Shown: positions 8,530 to 17,948 of the stretch, in pieces
Position numbering within the stretch: the first letter of the stretch is position 1
How the letters are laid out: every line of letters starts with the position of its first letter
Source: Algoriphagus sp.
GTDB lineage: Bacteria; Bacteroidota; Bacteroidia; Cytophagales; Cyclobacteriaceae
Assembly (NCBI GenBank): GCA_018336015.1
Contig: JAGXQZ010000054.1
Span: 1-50,437, forward strand
Reading direction: 5' to 3'
Length of the DNA stretch: 50,437 nucleotides
Position numbers and translations under genes: made by a program
The notes under the pieces: generated by a model
Seen by the model: the letters and a program-made list of their open reading frames with translations, nothing else
Databases searched by the model: none
What the model was told of the DNA's origin: nothing

Positions 8530-8955
8530 ATGGATTGGGGAAAAGGAATTTTATTGACCATTATCGCCTTTGTAGGCTTTATCATGACGCTAGTGGTCAT
8601 TTCGGTAAGACAGGATGATATTCATCTGGTGGCTGAAAATTACTACGAAAAGGAAATCAAGTATCAGGATCAAATTGACCGTGAAGTTTCGGCATCTACG
8701 CTTGACCGAGAAGTATTGGTTTTTGACGGACAGGAAAAGGCAATGATCCTGGATCTACCTGTTGGTGCGAAAGGCAGTCTTCAGCTCTTTCGACCTTCGG
8801 ATGCCAGACTGGACAAAAATCTTCCGCTCGAAATCACTTCTGAAGGAAAAACCAAGGTTCCGCTACAGGATTTGAAATCCGGCTATTGGAGAGTTCAATT
8901 GACTTGGACTGAAAATGGCGTAGACTTTTACGAAGAAAAGAAAATTACCCTTTAA
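8530..8955 (+). CDS. FixH-like cbb3 assembly protein
   Basis: A 141-residue protein with one N-terminal membrane helix (about 7-25) and a beta-rich periplasmic domain, matching FixH/CcoH in size, topology and position directly after ccoG. FixH proteins help assemble the oxidase with the copper ATPase. The helix is followed by a YYEKEIKYQDQID segment characteristic of this family in Bacteroidota. It abuts the next gene with 1 nt between them. Confidence 0.85.
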   Translation: MDWGKGILLTIIAFVGFIMTLVVISVRQDDIHLVAENYYEKEIKYQDQIDREVSASTLDREVLVFDGQEKAMILDLPVGAKGSLQLFRPSDARLDKNLPLEITSEGKTKVPLQDLKSGYWRVQLTWTENGVDFYEEKKITL

Positions 8956-8956
8956 T

Positions 8957-9661
8957 ATGCTCTGGACTGCTTTTGTGTTGGGGTTTTTGGGATCATTCCA
9001 CTGCGTGGGAATGTGTGGTCCCATAGCTTTGGCAGTAGGCGGAAAAGGAAGCAATACCTTTTTATTCAACAAAATCATTTATAACCTGGGGCGAAGTTTG
9101 ACCTATGCCATGCTTGGACTAGTGATCGGGAGCTTGGGTTTTTCCCTTTCGTTGGCAGGAATTCAGCAAAGCATATCGATTGGGATGGGGGTTCTGGTCG
9201 TTTTGCTTTCTTTGAGTTATAAAAGAGCCGATCAATTTTTGAGTATTCCTGCGCTTTCAGGAGTGGTCTCCTGGATCAAATCCAAGCTTGGGCAGTATCT
9301 AAAATCTGGAAGCAAAGTGGCTTTTTTCTCCACCGGATTGGTCAATGGACTTTTGCCTTGCGGCATGGTTTACATGGCCTTGGTGGTGGCGATGGGCATG
9401 CAAAGCCCTTGGTTGGGTTCTGCCTACATGTTTTTCTTTGGCTTGGGTACCATCCCGATGCTGTTAGGATTGATGATCTCGAGAGATCTCTTGCCCATAG
9501 TTAGGCGTCAGCAATTCCAAAAAGCTATTCCTTATCTGGGAATGTTGATTGGAATATTGATGGTGTTTAGGGGCTTGGGACTTGGGATTCCGGGATTGAG
9601 TCCGGAGTTGGCAGTATTTGATTATGGTACTCAGCAGGTGGAAATCACCATGTGCCACTGA
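8957..9661 (+). CDS. SafE/DsbD_2-type membrane protein of the cbb3 locus
   Basis: A 234-residue protein with about six membrane helices. The GFLGSFHCVGMCGPIALA start motif contains a CxxxC pair (C16, C20) and the NGLLPCGMVY motif a further cysteine, typical of the urease-accessory-like/sulfite-exporter family (DsbD_2 domain). Such genes often close ccoGHIS loci, where a role in copper or thiol transfer is suspected but unproven. It is the last gene of the cluster; its stop (9659-9661) directly abuts the stop of convergent hemN at 9662. Confidence 0.8.
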   Translation: MLWTAFVLGFLGSFHCVGMCGPIALAVGGKGSNTFLFNKIIYNLGRSLTYAMLGLVIGSLGFSLSLAGIQQSISIGMGVLVVLLSLSYKRADQFLSIPALSGVVSWIKSKLGQYLKSGSKVAFFSTGLVNGLLPCGMVYMALVVAMGMQSPWLGSAYMFFFGLGTIPMLLGLMISRDLLPIVRRQQFQKAIPYLGMLIGILMVFRGLGLGIPGLSPELAVFDYGTQQVEITMCH

Positions 9662-11020
9662 TCAGATTGCCTTACTGAAGACAGCTTTTTTCTCCTGAGT
9701 TTGAATCATCCGTAAGTCAAAATTGGAACAAATATTTCGCACCACGGCCATTCCATCCGGATGAATGGTGAGTTGCAAATCCGTCAAGGTAAGTAGACCT
9801 TCCTCTTCAAATTCCTTCAAAGCCTTTTTGTTTTTTGCTGGGATATTTTCCCAAATGCTAAAAGGAATGGTGGCGCTTCCCTTACAGATCAAATCCAGGA
9901 TCAATTCCCTAACCAGTAAGTCTTCTTCAGTCAATAGATGGCCTTTTACCAAGGCAATGTGATGCTCTTTGAGCTCCTCTTCATAAGCTTCGATCCGCTT
10001 CTCGTTTTGGGCAAATCCGATCCATACGTCGCTGATACTGCTGGCGCCCAATCCCAAAAGCATTCGGGAGGGGAGTGTCGTGTAACCCATAAAGTTGCGG
10101 TGCAAAGTCCCTGTTTTTTTGGCTACACAAAGAGGATCATTGGCTAGGGCAAAATGGTCCATCCCGATTTCTTCATAGCCCATTTCGATCAGTTTAGCTT
10201 TTCCAAACTCATACAAAGCTCGCTTTTCTTCCTCCTTGGGAAGGAATTCTTCAAAGCTCTTCTGAGCTGGAAATGCAGATGGCAGGTGAGCATAACTGTA
10301 AAAAGCGATTCGCTCGGGCCTCAACTCTGCCACCTTTTGAAAGGTGTTTTCAAGAGTCAGGAGCGTCTGATGCGGAAGCCCATAAATCAGGTCAAAATTG
10401 ACTGAGGTGTATCCCAATTTTCTGGCATTATTGGTGGCCAACTTAACCTTCTCAAAGGGTTGAATGCGATGAATAGCTTGTTGGACCTTTTCGTCAAAAT
10501 CCTGAATCCCGTAGCTGACCCGGTCAAATCCCAAGAGTGCCAATTCCTGAAGGTGCTCAAACGTGGTATTGTTGGGATGTCCTTCAAAGCTGAATTCAAA
10601 GTTTTCAGTTCGTTCAACCGATTTGAGGATTTTGGAGATCATGAACTCAAGGCTTTCGGGCGCAAAAAAAGTAGGGGTTCCTCCTCCAAGGTGAATTCCG
10701 GATATTTTTGGCATTTCTCCCAAAACGCCAAGGTAATGTTCCCATTCTCTCAGCACAGCTTCGATATAGGGGTCTTCTACCTTGTGATTTTTGGTGATTC
10801 GCTTGTTGCAGCCGCAATAGGTGCAGAGGTTTTCGCAAAAAGGAAGATGGATATACAGGCTGATTCCTTCGTCTTTTCCAAACTGATCAAAGGCAATTTT
10901 TACCGTTTTTTCCCAACTCGTCTGGTCAATCTGATTGTCCCAAAGCGGGACGGTCGGATAGGACGTGTACCTCGGTACCGGTTGGTTGTACTTTCGGATG
11001 AGTGCTGGAGATAGTGCCAT
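9662..11020 (-). CDS. hemN: Oxygen-independent coproporphyrinogen III oxidase
   Basis: A 452-residue radical-SAM enzyme that decarboxylates coproporphyrinogen III to protoporphyrinogen IX without oxygen, in haem synthesis. The cluster motif FCENLCTYCGC provides C62, C66 and C69 for [4Fe-4S]/SAM plus the extra cysteine C71 of true HemN. The YTSYPT segment near the N terminus and HLGGGTPT also fit HemN rather than HemW. I chose the ATG at 11020; an in-frame TTG nine bases upstream (11029) is possible. The gene is convergent with the oxidase cluster with no intergenic base, and supplies haem under the low-oxygen conditions in which cbb3 oxidase works. Confidence 0.95.
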   Translation of the reverse strand: MALSPALIRKYNQPVPRYTSYPTVPLWDNQIDQTSWEKTVKIAFDQFGKDEGISLYIHLPFCENLCTYCGCNKRITKNHKVEDPYIEAVLREWEHYLGVLGEMPKISGIHLGGGTPTFFAPESLEFMISKILKSVERTENFEFSFEGHPNNTTFEHLQELALLGFDRVSYGIQDFDEKVQQAIHRIQPFEKVKLATNNARKLGYTSVNFDLIYGLPHQTLLTLENTFQKVAELRPERIAFYSYAHLPSAFPAQKSFEEFLPKEEEKRALYEFGKAKLIEMGYEEIGMDHFALANDPLCVAKKTGTLHRNFMGYTTLPSRMLLGLGASSISDVWIGFAQNEKRIEAYEEELKEHHIALVKGHLLTEEDLLVRELILDLICKGSATIPFSIWENIPAKNKKALKEFEEEGLLTLTDLQLTIHPDGMAVVRNICSNFDLRMIQTQEKKAVFSKAI

Positions 11021-11188
11021 GATTTCCAAATTTCTGGCAAGTTGGTGCCTATTCTCCTGGCAGGAAGTGATAAGGAATACACAGAAAGCTGATTTTTGTC
11101 AGGATTTGAACAGATGTTAATTGAGAAGAAAGAGGATTGTTATTTCCTGTACCTTTCCCTAAATTTTCCCGACAAAAATCACTTGGTA

Positions 11189-12271
11189 ATGAAAAAGATC
11201 GGATTCTTCAGCGCTTTGATTTTGCCGGCTTTGTTGGTATTGGGAGTGTATTTGGGAGGAGCATTCCAATGGTTGATCCATGGATTTGTCTTTGTGCTTG
11301 TTCCACTGATGGATTATTTGATTCAAAAGGATACGCACAATGTACCTGCAAAGGAAGTCAGTGAATTGACCAAAGAGCGGTTTTATCGCTTGATTACGTT
11401 CATATGGGTTTATGTCCAACTCGCTGTGTTGGTTTGGGGATTTTATGTGATGGCCACTTACTCGTTTACTCTCCTCGAATGGATTGCTTTCACATCTGGA
11501 ATGGCTTTGGTCACAGGAGGTATTGGGATCACCGTAGCTCATGAATTGGGTCATCGTGCTGAAAAAATCGAACAGTTTTATGCGAAAGTGCTGCTCATGA
11601 CGGTATGTTATATGCACTTTTTTATTGAGCACAACCGAGGGCATCATGTGCGGGTGGCTACGCCGGAAGATCCGGCCACCAGCCGAAAAGATGAGTCTTT
11701 CTACGCGTTTTGGTGGAGATCAGTGACCGAGGGCTATCTAAGTGCATGGCATCTCGAAGCCGAAAGATTAGCTAAAAAAGGACTTTCCAAGTGGTCGCAC
11801 CAAAACCAGATGATTTGGTTTCAGCTCTTTCCGATTTTCTTTGCGGGACTTTCCTTCGGGATTTTCAGTCTGCTTTTGGAGCGCTTAGTCTGGGAAGTAC
11901 CTGTGTTCTTTTTTACTCAAAGCGTTTTGGCATTCACTCTTTTAGAGTTGGTGAATTACTTGGAGCATTATGGGATGGAAAGGAAAAAACTATCCAATGG
12001 AGGTTATGAAAAAGTGACTCCCATTCATTCTTGGAATGCTTCTCAGTTGGTAAGTAATTTTCTTCTATTCCAGCTTCAACGGCACTCTGACCATCATGCG
12101 TATGCTTACAAGCGCTACCAAGTGTTGGATCACCATGATCAAAGTCCACAACTCCCCGCAGGCTATTCGGCTATGATTATTTTGGCTTGTTTTCCGCCGC
12201 TTTGGTTTGCAGTGATGAATCCAAGGTTGGAAAAATGGAAAAAAGTCCAGTTGGCAGAATCAGTCCAATAA
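11189..12271 (+). CDS. alkB: AlkB-type integral-membrane alkane monooxygenase
   Basis: A 360-residue di-iron membrane hydroxylase expected to oxidise the terminal methyl of alkanes or similar chains. All diagnostic histidine boxes are present: HELGH (118-122), EHNRGHH (147-153), NYLEHYG (near 262-268) and LQRHSDHH (296-303), between about six membrane helices. I use the ATG at 11189 (MKKIGFF); the frame stays open upstream to a TTG at 11096, but that adds a non-conserved polar leader. No rubredoxin or rubredoxin reductase gene is nearby. The last 12 nt overlap the end of the convergent batA. Confidence 0.9.
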   Translation: MKKIGFFSALILPALLVLGVYLGGAFQWLIHGFVFVLVPLMDYLIQKDTHNVPAKEVSELTKERFYRLITFIWVYVQLAVLVWGFYVMATYSFTLLEWIAFTSGMALVTGGIGITVAHELGHRAEKIEQFYAKVLLMTVCYMHFFIEHNRGHHVRVATPEDPATSRKDESFYAFWWRSVTEGYLSAWHLEAERLAKKGLSKWSHQNQMIWFQLFPIFFAGLSFGIFSLLLERLVWEVPVFFFTQSVLAFTLLELVNYLEHYGMERKKLSNGGYEKVTPIHSWNASQLVSNFLLFQLQRHSDHHAYAYKRYQVLDHHDQSPQLPAGYSAMIILACFPPLWFAVMNPRLEKWKKVQLAESVQ

Positions 12272-13303
12272 GAAATTATTGAGGAAAGAGCTTTTCAGTC
12301 CCAACCAGACCAGGAAAAACAACATGGCCCAAAAAAGATAAATTCGATAATAATCTTGGGTCTCCTTGTATCTGTTTTCTAGTATTTCCGCTTTTTCCAA
12401 GGTGTTGATTTGATCGAAAATCTGCTGGAGCGCACTGCCATCTGAGGCTCTGAAAAACTGACCGTTTCCAATTCGGGCGATTTCCCTCAGGGTTGTCTCA
12501 TCCAAATAGCTTTCCACCATTTGAGGTCTGCCAAAGAAATCTGTTCCATAGGGGACCATGCCGTCTTTTCCCACCGCAATCGTGTAGATCTTAATGTCAA
12601 AAGCAGAGGCAAGTTGGGCTGCGAACAAGGGATCCACATTTCCTGCATTGCTTTCCCCATCTGATAGCAAAATCATCACTTTTGAAGGCGTTTCGCTGTC
12701 TTTCATTCGATTGGTGCCGGCTGCTATAGCCGAACCGATTGCCGTGCCTTTGGCCTCGATCATGGAGAAATTGATCTCTGAAATCAAGCTAGTGAGCAGC
12801 TTATAGTCATTGGTCAGAGGTGAGAGCGAGTAGGCTTCTCCTGAAAAAACTACCATTCCTATCCGGTCTCCGAATCGGCCTTCGATAAAGTCAATTGCTG
12901 TCTTCTTGGCAGCTTCCAGCCTGTTTGGAGTGAAGTCTTGCAGGTCCATGGATTCAGAGATATCCATGACCAACAGGATATCGATCCCTTCGGTGAACTG
13001 CTCAACCCGCTCGTTGCTTCGCTGAGGTCTCGCCAAAGCGACCACAATGAAGATTAAGGCTAGGAAAAAGAAGCCCGTAGGAATCAGTCTCAGGTAGGTC
13101 CAGGGATTGCCCCGGGCTACTCTTTTGGGAAGGGAAAGCTCGAGAACAGGTCGCTTGAGGAATTTGACAAACTTTCGAAACAGGATCAATACAGGAATTA
13201 TCCAGAGCAGGTTTAGCAAGATGGGCTTTTCCCATTCATAGGATTTGAAGGTCTCAGGCAAAAACCAAGACCAGCTAAAGAATTCAGCGAGAAGCTCTTT
13301 CAT
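12260..13303 (-). CDS. batA: BatA-like VWA-domain membrane protein
   Basis: A 347-residue protein with a helix near 23-40, another near 57-77, a von Willebrand A domain (about 90-300) and a C-terminal helix near 318-340. The metal-ion-dependent adhesion site is intact: DISES after DILLVM, the threonine in KGTAIGS and the aspartate in LLSDGES. BatA proteins belong to MoxR-linked envelope stress (aerotolerance) operons in Bacteroidota; their molecular role is unclear. It overlaps the upstream gene by 20 nt. No batB, batC, batD or batE follows, because the convergent alkB ends here. Confidence 0.87.
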   Translation of the reverse strand: MKELLAEFFSWSWFLPETFKSYEWEKPILLNLLWIIPVLILFRKFVKFLKRPVLELSLPKRVARGNPWTYLRLIPTGFFFLALIFIVVALARPQRSNERVEQFTEGIDILLVMDISESMDLQDFTPNRLEAAKKTAIDFIEGRFGDRIGMVVFSGEAYSLSPLTNDYKLLTSLISEINFSMIEAKGTAIGSAIAAGTNRMKDSETPSKVMILLSDGESNAGNVDPLFAAQLASAFDIKIYTIAVGKDGMVPYGTDFFGRPQMVESYLDETTLREIARIGNGQFFRASDGSALQQIFDQINTLEKAEILENRYKETQDYYRIYLFWAMLFFLVWLGLKSSFLNNFLLD

Positions 13304-14180
13304 TTCTGATTTGGTTTAATTTTTCCTTGTAAGTGGTTTTTGCTATTTCAAAAAGGTAGGCAGTCGCCTCTTCTGTCTTTCCTTCCTTGCCAGCATAGAT
13401 GATCATATCGATCGAGCGTAGCGCTTTGAATACTTCCTTGTCCTGGAGTGCGTCGGAGATTTCACTGGAAGTCCACTCCTGATAAGGCTGTGCAGTCAAA
13501 CTTTCGAGATAACCTTTCCAAAGCCCAATTACCTCATCAGCCAGCTCCTGATTAGGATTTTGAGCCAAAAGTGTTGAAAGTCTTTTCCACTTGAGTTCGA
13601 ATTGGATCCAGCGAATTTTTTCTCTGTTCTTCTTGAAGATGGCTTTGATTCGATCCTTGAATAAGGTGAACAGGACTCCCAAAACCAGAATCACTGCACC
13701 TGAGATCAGTCCAAAAAGTAGCCAATTGAATGATTTTTTGAGCGGCTGATAGACGTTATTTTCCTGAAAAACCAATTCTTCTGGAATAGAGTCCAGCATG
13801 AGTTTCAGCTTCAATTCTGCTTCGTTGGTGAAGTAAGTTAAGCTGTCATATCGATTGAGCTCGTAGACAGGCAAAGCCAAAAATACCGATGGTTCGAGGG
13901 AGAAATTGGATAGGTAATAGATGGCACTGTCCTGCGTGATTCCATCCACTGTATTTGAAATGAAAGTTTTTTTCTCCAAAAAGACCAACGGAGAAAAATC
14001 AAATGTCGAATCCGGAAACAGTAATTGACTGGTCTCGGGATATTTCGCCTTGAGCACAAATCCCACTCGCTCACCCAGTCTGGCTGAGTCTTGAGTAAAA
14101 TAACCACTTATCTCCACCTGCTGCGCAAGTGAGGAGTTAATCATTGCCAAGAAGAAAAGGAAAAACCCAAATCTACCCAC
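13284..14180 (-). CDS. BatD/DUF4381-like membrane protein
   Basis: A 298-residue protein with a signal peptide (about 1-19, cleavage after SLA), a beta-rich periplasmic domain (20-145), one membrane helix (about 152-174) and a basic helical cytoplasmic region. This layout is shared by proteins between DUF58 and BatA genes (BatD-like or DUF4381-type). The start codon is GTG at 14180, overlapping the DUF58 gene by 8 nt; no ATG fits the signal peptide. It probably links the cytoplasmic and periplasmic parts of the Bat complex, which is inference. Confidence 0.65.
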   Translation of the reverse strand: MGRFGFFLFFLAMINSSLAQQVEISGYFTQDSARLGERVGFVLKAKYPETSQLLFPDSTFDFSPLVFLEKKTFISNTVDGITQDSAIYYLSNFSLEPSVFLALPVYELNRYDSLTYFTNEAELKLKLMLDSIPEELVFQENNVYQPLKKSFNWLLFGLISGAVILVLGVLFTLFKDRIKAIFKKNREKIRWIQFELKWKRLSTLLAQNPNQELADEVIGLWKGYLESLTAQPYQEWTSSEISDALQDKEVFKALRSIDMIIYAGKEGKTEEATAYLFEIAKTTYKEKLNQIRNERASR

Positions 14181-15051
14181 GTTTCATTCGTTTGTTTCGG
14201 TACTTAAATAGGTCTATCAACGGGGCCACGATGTCTTGTCTGGAATCGATGACAAGGTAGTTGATTTGGTTCTTTTTGCAGATTTCCTGCAGGTTTTCAC
14301 GCTCGGTGGTGAACGTATCTGCGATTTTCTTTGAAAAACTTCCGAAGGCCGTATTGATCCAGGTAGTTTTCCCTCTTTCCTTGTCGAAGATCGGGATAAT
14401 TCCCAAAGCAGGAAGGGCTGATTCTCGAGGATCTGTCAGCTGAATGGCTACCACATCGTGTCTTTCTGCCAATGCCCGAAAGGACCGTTCGTAATCTTGA
14501 TCGATAAAATCTGAGATGACAATGATGATACTTCGCTTTTTGATCAGATTGAGCGCAAAGGAAAACATTCCATTCAGGTTGGTTTTCAGGCTTTTGTTCT
14601 GATGATCAAAGATTCCTCGAATGATTTTTACACCCTGTTTGCTTCCTTTTGCCGGCAGGATCAACTTTTCCTGCTGATCGGAATAGGAGATCAAACCCAC
14701 CTGACTCCCTTCATAGACCGCGGCTAGTGTTAAAACTCCTGCAATCAACTTTCCTTGGTCGATTTTCTTTTGGCCCTGCTGTCCAATGTCCTGGCTTCCT
14801 GATATATCCAAAAGAAAATAGACGGACTGTTCTTTTTCTTCTTTGAAGGTTTTGACGAAAGTGCCATGCCCCTTAGCTGATACTTTCCACTCGATGGTTC
14901 GGACATCATCTCCGTATTGATAGGGTCTGAGGTCGTCAAACTCCAGGCCCGAACCCTTGAAAAGCGATTGGTATTCGCCTTGGAGGTGGTTATTGGCCAC
15001 CTTTCTGATCATGATTTCGTACTTCCTGAGTTTGCCAAACAGCTGGTCCAT
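14173..15051 (-). CDS. DUF58-domain protein of MoxR/Bat cluster
   Basis: A 292-residue soluble protein. The DDLRPYQYGDDVRTIEWK motif (about 37-54) is the DUF58 signature, followed by a VWA-like fold with a MIDAS-like DISGS (93-97). In related bacteria DUF58 genes directly follow a MoxR AAA+ ATPase gene; here the upstream neighbour is an unrelated divergent lipoprotein gene, so the moxR partner must be elsewhere or missing. It is the first gene of a three-gene overlapping set with batA. Confidence 0.88.
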   Translation of the reverse strand: MDQLFGKLRKYEIMIRKVANNHLQGEYQSLFKGSGLEFDDLRPYQYGDDVRTIEWKVSAKGHGTFVKTFKEEKEQSVYFLLDISGSQDIGQQGQKKIDQGKLIAGVLTLAAVYEGSQVGLISYSDQQEKLILPAKGSKQGVKIIRGIFDHQNKSLKTNLNGMFSFALNLIKKRSIIIVISDFIDQDYERSFRALAERHDVVAIQLTDPRESALPALGIIPIFDKERGKTTWINTAFGSFSKKIADTFTTERENLQEICKKNQINYLVIDSRQDIVAPLIDLFKYRNKRMKRG

Positions 15052-15156
15052 GAGTGGATTTTGAATGGGCTAAGTTAAAGTCTTAAGCCGAAATTTAAAA
15101 TTTGACTTATGGGAGTGGCCTGGATATTATCCGTTAAAAAAACCTAATTTTAGCCC

Positions 15157-15507
15157 GTGAAACGAATTCTGTTTTTGATTTTCAGTGCTGTTTTGCTGTT
15201 CTCCTGCAGCTCAGAAAGTATCCCCTCGGGTATTTTGAGTGAGGATAAGATGGTCAATGTACTCGTTGATATCCAACTCACTGAGGGAGTGGTAAGTGCT
15301 TTGCCGGTTTCCTACGATTCTTCCCAAGTTCTTTATTCTTTATTGGAAAAAGATGTTTTTGAAAAACATGGAGTGACCGATTCTGTTTTCACTCAAAGTA
15401 TGTTGTATTACCTGGAGGATGCTGCAAAAATGGACAGAATATATACCCGAGTCATTGATTCGTTGGTGGTCCGTGAGAATAATCCGGGAATTGAGGAGCG
15501 ATTCTGA
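15157..15507 (+). CDS. DUF4296 lipoprotein
   Basis: A 116-residue small lipoprotein: signal segment and lipobox with the lipidated cysteine in LLFSC (residue 17), then a helical domain beginning with the SEDKMVNVLVDIQLTEG motif of DUF4296, common in Bacteroidota. Function unknown. The start is a GTG at 15157. Its TGA shares one base with the mutS2 ATG (TGATG), so the two are translationally coupled. Confidence 0.85.
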   Translation: MKRILFLIFSAVLLFSCSSESIPSGILSEDKMVNVLVDIQLTEGVVSALPVSYDSSQVLYSLLEKDVFEKHGVTDSVFTQSMLYYLEDAAKMDRIYTRVIDSLVVRENNPGIEERF

Positions 15508-17894
15508 TGCTATTTCCGACCAATCTCGAGCAAAAAATAAATTTCGTAAAAGTCAAAGACCTGCTGAAAGCGGAGTGCACCTCGTCTTTGGGTCAGGACT
15601 ATGTAGACAAGGTTTCTTTTTCTTCTGACTATAATCTTGTCCAACGACTATTGGATCAGACAGAGGAATTTAGACAGATCCTGATTTCGGGAGAGGTTTT
15701 CCCTTCTTCCAATTTCACCAACTTGGGTCCATTTTTAGAAAAAGCCAAGTTGGAAGGAGCCTTCCTCGACCAAGAGGAATTTTATGAGGTTAAGCTTGCA
15801 CTACAGACACTCAGAGGCTGTATTTCCTTTTTTCAAAAATGGGGAGAAAGCTATCCTACACTCAGTGCCCTGCTTGGATTATTGCTCGATCTGGATCTCA
15901 ATCTCCTGAAAACCATCGACCAAATCATCGATGAAAAAGGTAAAATCCGAAGCAACGCTTCCAAAGAATTACAGCTGATTCGCAGTCAGTTGATTTACGA
16001 GGAAGGCAGGTTGCGAAAGGTGATGGAGCGGATCTTCAAAGAAGCAAGGGCCAAAGGCCTGACGCCTGAAGATGCTGCCATGACCATTCGTGGAGGTAGA
16101 ATGGTGATTCCAGTTGCTGCAGAAAACAAGCGCAAACTGCGTGGTTTTATTCACGATGAGTCCGCTACCGGGCAGACGGTTTTCATGGAGCCGGAGGAGG
16201 CTTTGGATATTAACAATGAAATCCGTGACCTCGAATACATGGAGAAACGAGAGATCATCCGGATTTTGACCAAGCTCACCGATCAGCTCAGACCATCTAT
16301 TCCTGCGCTCCGCAAGGCTACGAATTTTCTTGGCTTGATGGATTTTATCAGGGCTAAGGCTCGATTTGCTCAAAAAACAGAAAGTGCTAAGCCTGAATTG
16401 GTCCGCGAGCGTACCCTTCAATGGACTCGGGCAAGGCATCCGATTTTGGAAATGGCCTTGAAAGGGCAGGGAAAAAGCATTGTGCCGCTCAACGTCAAGC
16501 TAGGAGGTCATGAGCGTCTTTTGGTGATTTCCGGACCAAATGCAGGAGGAAAGTCTGTCACTTTGAAAACAGTCGCCTTGCTTCAATACATGCTCCAATG
16601 TGGGCTGTTGATTCCTGTTCATCCTGACTCGAAGAGTTCGCTTTTTGATAATTTCTTCATTGACATCGGGGACGAGCAAAACTTGGAAAATGACCTGAGT
16701 ACCTATTCATCTCACTTGTTGAGTATGAAGCATTTCACTCAGTTTGCCAATAAAAAGACGATTCTCTTTATCGATGAATTTGGCACAGGGACTGAGCCAC
16801 AGTTTGGTGGCGCCATTGCCGAATCCATTCTCTTGGCTTTGAACAAGCTTGGTGCATTTGGAGTCATTACCACCCACTATGGTAATCTGAAACAAGTTGC
16901 CAATAAAAACCAAGGGCTGGTCAATGGCGCCATGCGATACGATGTGGAGCGTCTCGAGCCGATCTATCAATTGGAAATCGGTAAGCCAGGATCTTCCTTT
17001 GCCTTGGAGATTGCGTCCAAAATCGGTCTTTCCAAAGAAATTCTCAGCTACGCCAAAGACCATATCGGTGAAGAGCGGGTGCGCTACGATCGTCTTTTGA
17101 CCCAATTGGAAAACGAAAAGAACCAATATGCCGGGCTCCTCAAGGAAGTAAAGGACAAGGATAAATTGCTTCAGACCAGGCTCAAAGAATACAATCAACT
17201 CAAGGAAACGCTTGAGCTAACCAAGAAGCGATATATCCAAGAAGCCAAGCTGGAAGCAAAGTCACTCTTGGATCAGACTAACAAAAAAATTGAGTCGGTC
17301 ATCCGTGAGATCAAGGAAGGAAAGGCCGAGAAAGAAGTGACCAAGCAAGTCCGTCAAGAGTTAGAGGTTTTCAAGGAGGAAATTAAGCCTGAAAAAACAG
17401 TCATCAAAGATCCGGAAATTCAGGTTATCGGAGGGAAGATTGAAGCAGGAGACTGGGTACGGTTAAAGGATAACGGTGCAGTGGCCGAGGTGATTTCTGT
17501 TAAAAATAAGGATGTGGAAATCTCCATTGGAGATCTTAAATCCAATGTGAAGCTGTCCCGATTGGAAAAAATCTCCAAGACGGAAGTCAAAAAAGAACTC
17601 AAAGCGGTAGAGCGAAGAGGGAATTACAATACCAATGAGAAGATGATGGATTATTCCTCCAATCTTGACCTACGCGGAAAAAGAGGAGAGGAGATCTTGC
17701 CCTTGATCCAGACCTTTATAGATGAAGGGTATATGCTGGGAGTCAAAAACCTTAGAATTGTTCATGGTAAAGGGGATGGGATTTTGAGAGAGGTGACCAG
17801 GAATCTGCTTAGAACCATGCCTCAAGTAGGCAAAATGGAGGACGAACATGCGGATCGTGGAGGTGCAGGCGTCACTTTGGTTACATTGAAATAG
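15507..17894 (+). CDS. mutS2: MutS2 family ATPase with Smr nuclease domain
   Basis: A 795-residue MutS-like ATPase without the mismatch-recognition domain. Walker A is GPNAGGKS, Walker B is ILFIDEFGTGTEP, followed by the TTHYGNLK segment. A long coiled coil (about 520-620) precedes the C-terminal Smr domain (about 720-795) with LDLRG and the HGKGDGILR motif. Known MutS2 proteins suppress recombination or act on collided ribosomes, depending on species; which applies here cannot be read from sequence. Length is normal. The start overlaps the stop of the DUF4296 gene, and a good terminator follows the stop. Confidence 0.95.
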   Translation: MLFPTNLEQKINFVKVKDLLKAECTSSLGQDYVDKVSFSSDYNLVQRLLDQTEEFRQILISGEVFPSSNFTNLGPFLEKAKLEGAFLDQEEFYEVKLALQTLRGCISFFQKWGESYPTLSALLGLLLDLDLNLLKTIDQIIDEKGKIRSNASKELQLIRSQLIYEEGRLRKVMERIFKEARAKGLTPEDAAMTIRGGRMVIPVAAENKRKLRGFIHDESATGQTVFMEPEEALDINNEIRDLEYMEKREIIRILTKLTDQLRPSIPALRKATNFLGLMDFIRAKARFAQKTESAKPELVRERTLQWTRARHPILEMALKGQGKSIVPLNVKLGGHERLLVISGPNAGGKSVTLKTVALLQYMLQCGLLIPVHPDSKSSLFDNFFIDIGDEQNLENDLSTYSSHLLSMKHFTQFANKKTILFIDEFGTGTEPQFGGAIAESILLALNKLGAFGVITTHYGNLKQVANKNQGLVNGAMRYDVERLEPIYQLEIGKPGSSFALEIASKIGLSKEILSYAKDHIGEERVRYDRLLTQLENEKNQYAGLLKEVKDKDKLLQTRLKEYNQLKETLELTKKRYIQEAKLEAKSLLDQTNKKIESVIREIKEGKAEKEVTKQVRQELEVFKEEIKPEKTVIKDPEIQVIGGKIEAGDWVRLKDNGAVAEVISVKNKDVEISIGDLKSNVKLSRLEKISKTEVKKELKAVERRGNYNTNEKMMDYSSNLDLRGKRGEEILPLIQTFIDEGYMLGVKNLRIVHGKGDGILREVTRNLLRTMPQVGKMEDEHADRGGAGVTLVTLK

Positions 17895-17922
17895 AAAAGG
17901 GAGTCAAATTGACTCCCTTTTT
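17895..17922 (+). terminator. mutS2 terminator
   Basis: The near-perfect palindrome AAAAGGGAGTC-AAATT-GACTCCCTTTT ends in a T-run directly after the mutS2 stop. The A-run on the other side means it could also act for the convergent lipoprotein gene that ends at 17949. Confidence 0.85.
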
Positions 17923-17948
17923 CGTTAGGATTGGTGGTGGAATGAGGA

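Noticed and set aside
10460..11014. 184-codon plus-strand frame opposite hemN
   Set aside because: Antisense shadow of the radical-SAM gene, whose catalytic motifs are intact on the other strand.
11096..11188. Longer N terminus of the alkane monooxygenase from a TTG
   Set aside because: The added 31 residues are polar and precede the natural MKK-hydrophobic start; the ATG at 11189 is the simpler choice.
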